DNA of 60,553 nucleotides, from the IMG/VR virus record IMGVR_UViG_3300025097_001925, positions 1 through 60,553 of that record; one strand, written 5' to 3'. Source of the DNA: a virus. Made by a program: the position numbers and the translations under genes. The notes under the pieces were generated by a model that saw only the letters and a program-made list of their open reading frames with translations, was not told the origin of the DNA and did not search any database. Each line of letters begins with the position of its first letter. Within the stretch, counting starts at the first letter, position 1. Shown in pieces: positions 41,636 to 50,895 of the stretch.

Positions 41636-43630
41636 TCAAGAACTTTTTTGTAATACTTCTCCTGGTAATTCACACACATCATTATTACAAAATTTATCTA
41701 CAACAGCTTCATTACCTTCTATTTGTCTAAACGACAAAAATCCTAATCCTTTAACTATCTTCTTATATGTCTTTTCATCAATAGCTTCATAAGGCATCTG
41801 TTTATATGCACCACCATTTGACCTAGGTAATAAAGAAATACCTTTCAAATGATACTGAAAATAATTCAACACATTTGGTAATTGGTCTCCTTCTGTTTCT
41901 GGGTCAAATGTAACTGTACAACTAACTTGGTTGTCTGCCCAATGTCGTTGTAAGAATGCGGCTAAACTGAATTGTTCCCATATTGTAAGTTCATTAGCTG
42001 TTCTTACACCCTCACCTACATCTACTGGTACTTCTACCACCATTGTAGTATCTTCTGAACCAAAGGCTGGTTCTATTTTATATCCTGCTTTTTTTAATGG
42101 TTCAATCAAGGAACTATGTTTAGACAATCTCATTCTACGTATGTAAAAACGACTCTCAGGATAGTGCATACCAGGTGTAGCTCCTACTAACAATGAAACT
42201 GTACCACTCGGTTTTACTGATGTAGTTTTAATAGAACGTGGTACTGCTAACCAATCTGAATACATTTTGTCCCAACCCTGTATTGTGTCATAACCACTTT
42301 CTAACCATGACCTCAACTCTTCTAATCCGTTTTTACTTATAAACTGAGCTACTCCACTCACACTACATCCGATTCTACGATTTCTCAACATAACTCTGTT
42401 GGTGTCAGGCCAATGTGTTTTACCAAGTGTTACTGTCTTAGCGTAGAGATAAGCATATTTTAATGTTCTATTATAATCTTCTAAATTCTTATGATTAACT
42501 GGAAATGTTTCTACAAGACAACAAAGTTCATAGGACTCCAAACTTTGTTCCAGACAAGGATTACCACCAGCTACTCTATGGTCTTTGTGATCTGCACCGT
42601 TCTTCATACGGGAATAACCCCTCATATTTTCTAACCAAGCGAAACCAGGTTCTCCATTACCATTTATTCTTTTACATACATCATTATAATCCATACCAAT
42701 TTCAGCAAATATTGAATTATTTGAAGTCCAACCGTATGTTTCTCTATGTTTGTTTACTTTATAATTTTTTAAATCCAAGTATTCTTCATCAAATGGGTCA
42801 CCAAATACAATCTCAGCTGTTCTACGGACATTACCAGCTACTACACATTTTCCTATTAAGTTCATAATATCAACAATAGCTGTTATAGAAATAGGCGAAC
42901 CGATATTTTCATCCAATACCTGTCGTACAGTTTCATGTACCTCTTTTAGAGGTTCATGTCCGCTGGATACCCCACCAAAACCTTTGATTGGTTCTCCTTC
43001 AGGACGTACCTTTGTGTAATCAAACTCAACTATTGTTGTACCGTGAAAGTATGACTCTAACAACAATCTAACAGATTCTACCCAACCTTCTCTTGTATCT
43101 GGAATATCATATATTTCAGTTGTTCTACCTAAATTAGGACCTTTAATCAAAACCTCACCAGCACCTTTTACATCAAAACCAACTCCAACTCCTAACATTG
43201 AAGCATCCATTAAAAAACAAAATGGTTTAGCATAATCTTCTTTAATTGTTGATGTAGATACAAATGCACAGTTATTCAAAGCAGCATACAGACCCTTTTC
43301 TTCTGTAATAGGAGTTCCCATAGCCCAAAGACCACGACCAGGTGGTAAAAATTTCATATAAAAAATACGGTCATACATTTCTTGTGCTGACCGCTGTGCT
43401 TGCCAAGGATTCCAACCAAGTTGGTATTGATTAATCCAACTCATTTGCATAGTATATGTTCCCTCTACAACTCTACGAACTGTTTCCCACCACTGCTCAT
43501 TTTTTCCATTCTCTTTAATTCTTGAGTAGGTTCTCATATAAACCAATTCACCTAAACCGTTAAAACCAAATGGTGGTTTTTTTCTTTTATATTTATTAAT
43601 GAAATTTTCTGACAACTGAAACTTATCCAT
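41636..43630 (-). CDS. nrdJ: Class II (B12-dependent) ribonucleotide reductase
   Basis: An adenosylcobalamin-dependent ribonucleoside-triphosphate reductase. It has CAFVSTSTIKEDY (first active-site Cys), GNPCLEQSLESYELCCLVETFP with the N-x-C-x-E radical site, KTTSVKPSGTVSLLVGATPGMHYP, and a C-terminal cysteine pair (CNNDVC) able to regenerate the active site. It is single chain, with no NrdB partner. It supplies dNTPs in the absence of an iron-dependent enzyme and depends on B12. ATG 43630 is used because AAGGAG lies 11 nt upstream; the TTG at 43639 is too close. Confidence 0.95.
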   Translation of the reverse strand: MDKFQLSENFINKYKRKKPPFGFNGLGELVYMRTYSRIKENGKNEQWWETVRRVVEGTYTMQMSWINQYQLGWNPWQAQRSAQEMYDRIFYMKFLPPGRGLWAMGTPITEEKGLYAALNNCAFVSTSTIKEDYAKPFCFLMDASMLGVGVGFDVKGAGEVLIKGPNLGRTTEIYDIPDTREGWVESVRLLLESYFHGTTIVEFDYTKVRPEGEPIKGFGGVSSGHEPLKEVHETVRQVLDENIGSPISITAIVDIMNLIGKCVVAGNVRRTAEIVFGDPFDEEYLDLKNYKVNKHRETYGWTSNNSIFAEIGMDYNDVCKRINGNGEPGFAWLENMRGYSRMKNGADHKDHRVAGGNPCLEQSLESYELCCLVETFPVNHKNLEDYNRTLKYAYLYAKTVTLGKTHWPDTNRVMLRNRRIGCSVSGVAQFISKNGLEELRSWLESGYDTIQGWDKMYSDWLAVPRSIKTTSVKPSGTVSLLVGATPGMHYPESRFYIRRMRLSKHSSLIEPLKKAGYKIEPAFGSEDTTMVVEVPVDVGEGVRTANELTIWEQFSLAAFLQRHWADNQVSCTVTFDPETEGDQLPNVLNYFQYHLKGISLLPRSNGGAYKQMPYEAIDEKTYKKIVKGLGFLSFRQIEGNEAVVDKFCNNDVCELPGEVLQKSS

Positions 43631-43639
43631 AAATAACAA

Positions 43640-43705
43640 ATCTCCTTAAATTATAATCATTTGTTTTTCTGTGTCATTAGTAAATATAATATATACTATA
43701 ATCTA
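43640..43705 (-). promoter_or_regulatory. AT-rich gap upstream of ribonucleotide reductase
   Basis: On the minus strand: ATTATAGTATATATTATATTT followed by an unstructured stretch and AAGGAG. It is one of the few gaps in the replication region and separates helicase from nrdJ. It has a TATATT/TATAGT-like -10 candidate; no other element is seen. Confidence 0.3.
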
Positions 43706-45067
43706 TCATTCAAAACCATCTACATTTTTATTCATATCATTATATTTGTTAGCTAACTGCTTTCTTAAATATTCTTCGGAATTATCCATCTTAGATTGTG
43801 TCTCCTTACCATATACAGATTGGTTATCATACACATCTAGTACTCCCGTAGTTGGATTCATAGTTGCTGGATAAGTAACTCCATCCAACCCAAACCTATT
43901 TTTAATTATATGAAGTCGTGCTGTATTCGCTATTTTATCTTCTACTTTTCTTGATAATGAAACCACAAAATCCGCAATCATAACTTTTGCATATGATTCT
44001 GAAACTTTTGTCGCGTCAATTATATCTTCTTCTAATGAACTTCTATTCGCTTGTGAAGCTGTCCATATAGGAATATCAACTTCTCCTGCTAATCCCCTTA
44101 AATCCTCATACACATTTTCTAAAACAAATCTTCTCTCTGTACCCACACCTCTTAATATATCAGCATAATCTACAATAACCAAATCTGGAATTATACCCTG
44201 TATTTCTACTTGTTTCAAATGAGCTTCTATTCCTTGAACACCAATTGACTTGGTTGGAAAATATTTGATTATCAAATTGCCTTTAAGCTTTTTAATTTTC
44301 TTTTCAACTTCTTCTTTATAATATTTTATATTTGTTGTAGGTATTCTACTAAAAACTGTATCATACCTAAGACCCACATAACTTTGGTTTAATTCTAATG
44401 TATAATGTATTACTGATAATCCTTGTTTTACCCCACTCGCTCCGATAGCTTGTAAACACCAAGTTTTACCCACACCTGCTGGTGCCACAATAACTCCAAG
44501 TTCTCCCTTACCCAAACCACCATCCATTATTTCATTTATAATATCCCATGAAGTTTTAATAGTATCTCTTGTTGATTTAGTTAATCGTTCCTCTAAGTTA
44601 GTTAAATAATCGTGTCCAATATCTTTTGTAGTCCCTGCTTTTAACGCTTTATCTATGATTACTTTAATTTCATCATATTCTTTATTTTGTAACAGGTCAA
44701 CTGACTTTACAATAGCTTCTTTTAATGACTGATTTTTACAAAAAGTCAAAACTTCTTTTTTTACAAAATTCAAATCTGTAGCTTCTCTGTGATTCCAAGC
44801 ATCTTTCAATTTCTCTATAACCGATGTTTTTAATATATCATTTTCTATTTCCCCTACTTTTATTTTTAACACTTCAAGAGTCGGAGGTGTTTTATACTCT
44901 ATAAAATAATCTTTTATTGATTTAACCAACCACTTATTTGCATCCGAATCAAAAATACTTGGTTCTATAATATCAGATATAGTTTGTATAAATTCTTTAT
45001 TACTCAATAAAGACATTATAATCTTTGATTGAAATGAAGAACCAAACTTTGTTAATGTATCAGTCAT
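43706..45067 (-). CDS. Replicative helicase, DnaB/gp41-like
   Basis: A 453-aa RecA-fold helicase: Walker A V-A-P-A-G-V-G-K-T-W (about 205-214), LSVIHYTLELNQSYVGLRYD, Walker B DLVIVDYADILRG, and IWTASQANRSSLEED (H4-like). The N-terminal region matches the DnaB/gp41 primase-interaction domain. No primase gene is visible in this window. It would unwind the fork ahead of the polymerase. Overlap or spacing is small: it follows the small basic ORF. Confidence 0.92.
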   Translation of the reverse strand: MTDTLTKFGSSFQSKIIMSLLSNKEFIQTISDIIEPSIFDSDANKWLVKSIKDYFIEYKTPPTLEVLKIKVGEIENDILKTSVIEKLKDAWNHREATDLNFVKKEVLTFCKNQSLKEAIVKSVDLLQNKEYDEIKVIIDKALKAGTTKDIGHDYLTNLEERLTKSTRDTIKTSWDIINEIMDGGLGKGELGVIVAPAGVGKTWCLQAIGASGVKQGLSVIHYTLELNQSYVGLRYDTVFSRIPTTNIKYYKEEVEKKIKKLKGNLIIKYFPTKSIGVQGIEAHLKQVEIQGIIPDLVIVDYADILRGVGTERRFVLENVYEDLRGLAGEVDIPIWTASQANRSSLEEDIIDATKVSESYAKVMIADFVVSLSRKVEDKIANTARLHIIKNRFGLDGVTYPATMNPTTGVLDVYDNQSVYGKETQSKMDNSEEYLRKQLANKYNDMNKNVDGFE

Positions 45068-45075
45068 TTATTAGC

Positions 45076-45255
45076 TCACTCTCCATATAATTTCTTAACC
45101 CTCTCATTTTCCATTATTTGATAATTCTTTTTTCTATATCTTTCTCTAGCTTCTTTCTTCAATCGTTCTCTATTTCTATAATAATATTCCAGCTGCCACC
45201 GACGTTGTGCTTCTTTTCTTTCGTCCTCTGTAAAATATATACGTTTTCTACCCAT
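45076..45255 (-). CDS. Small basic protein
   Basis: A 59-aa ORF missed by length cut-offs: MGRKRIYFTEDERKEAQRRW, then QLEYYYRNRERLKKEARERY and KKNYQIMENERVKKLYGE. It is highly basic and helical with alternating aromatic and charged positions, as in small DNA-binding phage proteins. ATG 45255 overlaps the RNase H stop. It fills the 180-bp gap between RNase H and helicase genes. Not a shadow of another gene. Confidence 0.65.
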   Translation of the reverse strand: MGRKRIYFTEDERKEAQRRWQLEYYYRNRERLKKEARERYRKKNYQIMENERVKKLYGE

Positions 45256-46303
45256 GAGACTTCTCTGCCATTCTATTCAACCTATTAAAAGTAGTCATCA
45301 ACCAACTGTTTAAGTTTGGTAAACCAGAATATAACTTATCTTCCATAAACATTTTTTGAAACTTAAACTTTATCATTCTCTGTATAGGACCATTTACCTG
45401 TCTAACAATTTTTGTTTTTGTTGAAGCTGATATATTAACATTATGTAACTGCATCAACTTCTCGTTCAATAACACTTGCTCCCTATTATTATATACATTT
45501 TTATATAATTTAAACTCGTCTTTTTTTTGTTCTGCTAATACCAACAAGTCTTTTACATTCGAATTTTCACTCTCCATTACAGAATCAAAATACTTCTGTA
45601 TTGTTTTGATACCAGCTCCCCGTATTCCTGGTATATTGTCTGATTTGTCACCATCTAATACTCTATATAATAGAAAATTGTTTGGTGCTATCTCATAATC
45701 TTTTAAGACGCCTTCGGGATTATATAACTTTTTTCTAACAGGATTCCATATAGAAATTCTTTCATTAACTAACTGTAAGAAATCTTTATCTGTAGACATT
45801 ATAGTAATCTTACTTTCTGTTAGTACCTGTTTTGTTATATAAGCTATAACATCGTCAGCTTCTATGTTTTCAGTACTGAATATCGTAAGAGGAAGTAAAC
45901 TTAAATATTCTACACACCTTTTGAGCTGTAGAATCATATTGTGTCGTTCATCTTTTTGTGAAGAAAACTGTTCGACACGGTTTACTCTATATGATGTACG
46001 TTTTCTTTTCTTGTACTCAGGAAATAGTTTTCGGCGGCGGTGAGACCCACCCTTACCATCAAATACGATGATACAACGAGTGGGTCTTAACGTTTTTATG
46101 GAATAACCAACTGACTTAAGAAAACCAACTATTCCACCAACGTGAATTCCATCAGCGTTAGTAGTTGGTAAAACACTAAATACTCTTATAAAGGTATTCA
46201 GTCCATCTATTATCAGTACTTTATCATTAGGTTCACCGTTATCTACTTGACCGCCTTTTCTTTTTATCTCTTCGAGTATAGAAATATATCTATCATTGGG
46301 CAT
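45248..46303 (-). CDS. 5'-3' exonuclease / RNase H (T4 Rnh, FEN family)
   Basis: A FEN-type nuclease: LIIDGLNTFIRVF (first metal Asp), IIVFDGKGGSHRRRKLFPEYKKRKR, ENIEADDVIAYI, IMSTDKDFLQLV, and the helix-hairpin-helix segment V-L-D-G-D-K-S-D-N-I-P-G-I-R-G-A-G. T4 RNase H removes RNA primers and flaps in lagging-strand synthesis. ATG 46303 is preferred because it overlaps the UvsX-like stop (TGATG); TTG 46306 is one codon upstream. Confidence 0.93.
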   Translation of the reverse strand: MPNDRYISILEEIKRKGGQVDNGEPNDKVLIIDGLNTFIRVFSVLPTTNADGIHVGGIVGFLKSVGYSIKTLRPTRCIIVFDGKGGSHRRRKLFPEYKKRKRTSYRVNRVEQFSSQKDERHNMILQLKRCVEYLSLLPLTIFSTENIEADDVIAYITKQVLTESKITIMSTDKDFLQLVNERISIWNPVRKKLYNPEGVLKDYEIAPNNFLLYRVLDGDKSDNIPGIRGAGIKTIQKYFDSVMESENSNVKDLLVLAEQKKDEFKLYKNVYNNREQVLLNEKLMQLHNVNISASTKTKIVRQVNGPIQRMIKFKFQKMFMEDKLYSGLPNLNSWLMTTFNRLNRMAEKSHG

Positions 46304-47400
46304 CAAACATCTTCTACTTCGTCAACTGTAACCGTTACATCATCTATTCCAAAGCTTTGGTCATATTTCAGAATAAGAGTGTCACATATCATATCATAGA
46401 TGTGATTCTTGAAATCTTTATCTGATAATTTTTCTGACCAATTCTTAGATTGGAATTTGATTTCTTCTCCAGTATGGTCATCCATAGTATACCAAGCACC
46501 ACTATTTTTAACTAACTTGTGGTCTTTTAATACTCGTAACCAACTACCAGGGTCATCAATACCTGTTTCAAAATACAAATCAAAATCGGCATGTCTCATC
46601 GGAGGTCCTAATCTATTTTTGATTACTTGAGCTCTGATTTTCATACCAATTGTATTCTTACCAGTATCCTTGATTTGACCAAGATTTTTTAACCTGATTC
46701 GAGTTGAAGCGTGAAATGGTAAAGCTTTGCCACCACTTGTAGTCCAAGGGTCACCAAACATCACACCAAGTTTTTGTCTTAACTGATTTGTAAAGACAAG
46801 AGCTATCTTCTCTCTACCAATCATCTGTGTGATTTTCCTCATAGCTTTTGATATAATGATAGCTTTAGCTGTTGCCCAACCTTCTTTATCAAAGTCACCT
46901 TCCAACTCTACCTTAGTTGTAGCTCCAGCTAATGAATCTACAAGTATAGCTACTAGTCTATCCTTATCCGACTCACGTACTTTAGCTACTATCTCCTCTA
47001 TAGCTGAAAAAACATCCTCTACTGTCTCCAAATGAAGATAGAGCATGTTGTTTACATCAATACCAATAGCTGCTAAAAACTCAGTACTTACAGAAGTTTC
47101 TGTATCTATGTATACTGCTACCCCACCCTGTCTTTGTGTCTCTGCCAGGATATGAGCACCAAGTAATGATTTACCACTCGATTCTAAGCCATTAATTTCA
47201 GTGATTCTACCCACGGCTATTCCACCGTGCGCTTTATTTGAAATAGCTAAGTCCAACATTGTTGAACCTGTGGACACAAACTCCTTTATATCGGTAGGTG
47301 TTATATCCGTACCATCAAGAAAGTAAGCTACTTTTGATTCGCTAAACTGTTTATTTAGATTGTCAGCTAATATACTAGCTAACTCATCTCGTGAAGTCAT
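46303..47400 (-). CDS. RecA/UvsX-like recombinase
   Basis: A 365-aa recombinase with Walker A G71-L-E-S-S-G-K-S78, the Glu after ITEINGLES, YIDTETSVS, Walker B AILVDSLAGATTKVE, and LVFTNQLRQKLGVMFGDPWTTSGGKALPFHAS (L2/N-Q motif region). The latter sits closer to bacterial RecA than to T4 UvsX, but the length and neighbours (gp32-like SSB upstream, RNase H downstream) are T4-like. It would form the presynaptic filament for recombination-dependent replication. Confidence 0.95.
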   Translation of the reverse strand: MTSRDELASILADNLNKQFSESKVAYFLDGTDITPTDIKEFVSTGSTMLDLAISNKAHGGIAVGRITEINGLESSGKSLLGAHILAETQRQGGVAVYIDTETSVSTEFLAAIGIDVNNMLYLHLETVEDVFSAIEEIVAKVRESDKDRLVAILVDSLAGATTKVELEGDFDKEGWATAKAIIISKAMRKITQMIGREKIALVFTNQLRQKLGVMFGDPWTTSGGKALPFHASTRIRLKNLGQIKDTGKNTIGMKIRAQVIKNRLGPPMRHADFDLYFETGIDDPGSWLRVLKDHKLVKNSGAWYTMDDHTGEEIKFQSKNWSEKLSDKDFKNHIYDMICDTLILKYDQSFGIDDVTVTVDEVEDV

Positions 47401-47408
47401 TTTCAGAC

Positions 47409-48161
47409 CTACTTATTGAATAGTTCGTCGAATGCAGCTGATGCGTCAGATACTACATTTTCAGTAACAGTAGATGATTCTTCTACTCCTTCACTTCCTT
47501 CTGTATTTTCGTCTGACGGATTTAACCAATCATTTAATATCTCTGTCAACTCATCATAAGTTTTTTCTTGATATATCTCACGAATATCCATCTGTTTATC
47601 CAAGAGATTTTCTAACAAAGAAGAATCGTCTGTGAGAGGTGTTTGATTAGGTTTTACACGAATAGTGGTCTTAGGAAATGAAGCACCAGTTTCTTCAGCT
47701 GTCTTGAACTCTACAGAAACATCCCTACCATTTACAGGGTCAGTAATGTCACCATAATCAGGGTCAGCTATAATAGAAAGTAGTTCTTGATAAACCATCT
47801 TACCAAATCCCCAAAACTTAACTCCTTCACTTTCTTCACCACGAACTACTACTGGAGTAAAGGTTCTCATCTTAGCTTCAAGTTTCTTACCAAGTCGGTA
47901 ATCTTCTTTATTACCACCTGTCTTTAACTTATCAGCAAACTCCTCAATCGGGTCTGGGCGACCAAAACTGACTGGGGATAAATGAGACCTATCTCCTAAA
48001 TCGTAATGAAAGTACAACTCAATAAACGGATTATCTTTGTTGTGCTTATACGGTAAAATCCTCAGCTGAGTTCTACCAGGTGAGGGTTTCCAAAGATTTG
48101 AAGTCCGTGTGTTTGTTGTTTGTAGTTGTGTGAGTTTCTTGCGAATTGCGTCTAGATCCAT
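47409..48161 (-). CDS. Single-strand DNA-binding protein, gp32-like
   Basis: A 250-aa protein of the gp32 type: basic N-terminus (MDLDAIRKKLTQLQ) with LWKPSPGRTQLRILPYKHN, OB-fold core (IELYFHYDLGDRSHLSPVSFG, YRLGKKLEAKMRTFTPVVVRG, FWGFGKMVYQELLSII), and a strongly acidic C-terminal tail from about 215 (ENTEGSEGVEESS) ending SAAFDELF. Unlike T4 gp32 no zinc-binding Cys/His cluster is seen. It coats ssDNA and recruits recombinase and helicase. A structured leader precedes it. Confidence 0.9.
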   Translation of the reverse strand: MDLDAIRKKLTQLQTTNTRTSNLWKPSPGRTQLRILPYKHNKDNPFIELYFHYDLGDRSHLSPVSFGRPDPIEEFADKLKTGGNKEDYRLGKKLEAKMRTFTPVVVRGEESEGVKFWGFGKMVYQELLSIIADPDYGDITDPVNGRDVSVEFKTAEETGASFPKTTIRVKPNQTPLTDDSSLLENLLDKQMDIREIYQEKTYDELTEILNDWLNPSDENTEGSEGVEESSTVTENVVSDASAAFDELFNK

Positions 48162-48275
48162 TTTGTATCTCCTTATTATTATTTATTAATTTACAATTCA
48201 TAGTTGTTATTAAAACAACCTTCATCAATAATATATATTATTGAACTTCCGAAAAATACAATTTATTTTTCGGTA
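48162..48275 (-). promoter_or_regulatory. Structured leader of the gp32-like gene
   Basis: Three inverted repeats in tandem: CCGAAAAATA/TATTTTTCGG (48249-48273, 10-bp stem, 5-nt loop, overlapping the upstream stop), a perfect 18-bp palindrome CAATAATATATATTATTG (48226-48243) and GTTGTT/AACAAC (48203-48219, 5-nt loop). An unstructured A/U stretch then leads to AAGGAG and ATG. T4 gene 32 is autoregulated through a folded leader element followed by an A/U-rich stretch at its ribosome-binding site, so a similar control is suggested here by analogy. Confidence 0.6.
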
Positions 48276-48679
48276 TTATCCCAAGTTTTTACATCTACTA
48301 TAGTATAAATTCTTGTCCTTATTTTATTGAGGCCTTCTTCATTTGTCAGTAGTAAACTATTTTGATAACTTTCCCAAGGTATTGGAAAACTCTTATCTAA
48401 CTTACCATTATTCAATTCTCTAATAGTTTCATTCAATGCATTGATTGTATATAAAGTATTTGTCTGTTTCTTTCTGTGGAGTGATATAGTGTCAGGTACT
48501 CCTTCTATAAAATTTTCATCGTACTCTACATTGTAAGTACAAATTAATTGGTGATGGTCATCTTCATTTTGAAACACATAAATTTTATCAAAAACAATTT
48601 CATTACATTCTATGATTAATTTTACAGTATCATAGAATCTGTTTCTACGGGTGAATGTACAGAGGAGTTGGGTTTTCAT
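48263..48679 (-). CDS. Hypothetical phage protein
   Basis: A 138-aa protein beginning MKTQLLCTFTRRNRFYDTVKLIIECN, with DKIYVFQNEDDHHQLICTYN and ending RTRIYTIVDVKTW. No recognised family. It lies just upstream of the gp32-like leader, and its stop codon is part of the first hairpin there. Its stop overlap with the 738-aa gene is one base, so the two are coupled. Confidence 0.6.
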   Translation of the reverse strand: MKTQLLCTFTRRNRFYDTVKLIIECNEIVFDKIYVFQNEDDHHQLICTYNVEYDENFIEGVPDTISLHRKKQTNTLYTINALNETIRELNNGKLDKSFPIPWESYQNSLLLTNEEGLNKIRTRIYTIVDVKTWDNTEK

Positions 48680-50895
48680 TATATTCCAGCTCTATCTGAT
48701 TTAACTTTACTTTTAACACAAGATTTCATATCTTCACCAAATCCACTAGCAACTTTTTGTGATGTTCCCGCAGTTCTCCAAGTATCATCTGCTATATGAG
48801 TCTTGTCTCCACTTTCATCTTTTGAATTAATAACAATTGCACCAGTCTCAGCCTCAATAGTACAAGTTTCTTTTAAATGTTGTTTTAATCCTTTTCTATC
48901 ACCAGGTGGAATTTCATATCCACTCTTATTTGCCAAACAACTTCTAATATGACTTGCTTTTGCACCATTGATACCCATTTGTAATAATACTTTATCATCT
49001 TCGTCATCTTCCATATCAATGTATGTATTGTAGTGCATTGCTTCCATAACGGTATTTACATAAGCCTGTGTATGTGGACCATTCTTATCATCTTTTGGAA
49101 ATCCTTGTTCTTCATCTGCCTCAGTAACTTTATTAACAACACTTTGGTGTGCTTCTTTTACTGAATTTTGCTCTGCTTTCTTTATCTGGCCCGAGTCTTT
49201 AACACTTTTTGATTCTAATGAAGAAGATTGTCCTCTTTTTTTAAGTTCGGCTCTTACTTTATTTAATGACCTATGGCCACCAGTATCAACTTCACCAACC
49301 TTAATAAATAATTTACCATAAGGTTCATAAGAAACTTTAGTTCCGTTTTTTCCATGCCACTTATCATCACCCATAAATTCTTGAGTCTTTTTTATTTTTT
49401 CTTTAGTAGACATTTTATTCCAATCATCATCTGAAATACCATTATCTTCTAAATAACAACCTAACTCACTACCTGCTCTTGGTTTTCCCTCTTTTGATCT
49501 TTTCCTTTTATTTCCTCGTTCTCCTATTTGTTTAACTCGTTTAGGAGCTGCAACTTCAGCAACATTTACAAAATCATCATCAACTTCCACTTTTGTAGAA
49601 CTCTTTTTAGTTTCTTCCGTAACAGTAGTTACTTTCTTTATTCCATCATCAATAGCAGTAGTTACTGTTTGAGCAGTCTCTGTTCCGAAATCTTTTTTCA
49701 TAACTTCAAATCTAACAGATGGTGTAGTATTATTTTGAGGATCACTCATATCACTATCCTTTTTATTTGATACTGATACAATAAATGTTCTACCATTTTC
49801 ATCTCTACCAACAACATAAGTGTCGTGATAAGTTCTGAATTTTTTAAATGATTTTAATTCTCTTTCATAATACTTTTTATCTTCTGGAGTTTTTGCTTCT
49901 TTTAATTTCTTTTCTAAATCTGCCTCTACTTTATTATCTATTTCTGTAGTGGATTGTATGGTTTGATGTGGTTGTGAAGTATCCATTCTACTTTCGTTTA
50001 AATGTTCTTGTGTGGCGAGTGCTCCGTCATACGCCGCTCTCATCCAAGTCTTATAGTTATTATCACTTCCACCAAAACCAGTTGAACTTGAGAATACATT
50101 TGGTTTATCCATTTCTTGCATTCGTTTTAATTCTTGGTTAGCCCAAACTTCTCTACTTGCAATATATTGTTTACCCTCATCAGAATCAGGTGTTAATCCT
50201 ATTGCTGCTAAATCTCGTACTTCTTTTGTTGATGGATAGTTAGGTTTTCTTGAATCCAATCCATCCTTTTCTTTTTTAATATCTTCTGCATTTTCTTTAT
50301 TGAACTTATCATAATCAAGGTTATCAACTGCACCACAATATCTTGATTCACCTTGACTTGCAGTCTCACCACCTGCACCAGCTACACCTTTATCTCTTAA
50401 ATCAGAAGTCTTTGTTTGCTCATTTGATAATTCTTGTTCTTGTGGTGTTTTATCAACTTTTGGTTTTGATTTTGGTTTTTTTACTTTTTTAGGTTTTTCT
50501 TTATCAAAATCCCGTTCAAAATCTGAAGGTTTTAAACCTTTTCTTGGTTTTTCTGGTTCTTCGCCCGTACCTTTCTGTCTTAAAGCATCAGCTGCTTTGA
50601 ATGCTGGTGAGTCAGTATGTCTTTTAATAGCTTGTCCGTATGTAGTGGTCTTTTGAATATCTTTACCATCTTTATCTTTAATTGTATATTTTACGGGGGT
50701 TTCGGGGTCAATAGTTTTTTTCTTCTGTTCTACTATATTACCTATAAACTCCATACGAGCTTCACCAGGCCAACCATGTTGTCCTAGTATTTCAAACAAT
50801 TTGGATAGATGTGTAGCATCAGTAGTATCGGGTACACCCGACTTGACTGACTCTCTCCAATCTAATAATATTTTATTTAGTATTGAACTTCTCAT
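48679..50895 (-). CDS. Large orphan protein, charged
   Basis: A 738-aa soluble protein of unknown function. Residues about 1-70 form a helical start (NKILLDWRESVKSG, FEILGQHGWPGEARMEFIGN). About 80-190 are lysine/proline/glutamate-rich and probably disordered (KPKKVKKPKSKPK). A middle helical part, a second low-complexity stretch around 400-470 and a conserved-looking C-terminal third (LGCYLEDNGISDDDWNKMS, YNTYIDMEDDEDDKVLLQMG) follow. It may be a virion or DNA-packaging component. No domain could be named. Confidence 0.7.
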   Translation of the reverse strand: MRSSILNKILLDWRESVKSGVPDTTDATHLSKLFEILGQHGWPGEARMEFIGNIVEQKKKTIDPETPVKYTIKDKDGKDIQKTTTYGQAIKRHTDSPAFKAADALRQKGTGEEPEKPRKGLKPSDFERDFDKEKPKKVKKPKSKPKVDKTPQEQELSNEQTKTSDLRDKGVAGAGGETASQGESRYCGAVDNLDYDKFNKENAEDIKKEKDGLDSRKPNYPSTKEVRDLAAIGLTPDSDEGKQYIASREVWANQELKRMQEMDKPNVFSSSTGFGGSDNNYKTWMRAAYDGALATQEHLNESRMDTSQPHQTIQSTTEIDNKVEADLEKKLKEAKTPEDKKYYERELKSFKKFRTYHDTYVVGRDENGRTFIVSVSNKKDSDMSDPQNNTTPSVRFEVMKKDFGTETAQTVTTAIDDGIKKVTTVTEETKKSSTKVEVDDDFVNVAEVAAPKRVKQIGERGNKRKRSKEGKPRAGSELGCYLEDNGISDDDWNKMSTKEKIKKTQEFMGDDKWHGKNGTKVSYEPYGKLFIKVGEVDTGGHRSLNKVRAELKKRGQSSSLESKSVKDSGQIKKAEQNSVKEAHQSVVNKVTEADEEQGFPKDDKNGPHTQAYVNTVMEAMHYNTYIDMEDDEDDKVLLQMGINGAKASHIRSCLANKSGYEIPPGDRKGLKQHLKETCTIEAETGAIVINSKDESGDKTHIADDTWRTAGTSQKVASGFGEDMKSCVKSKVKSDRAGI

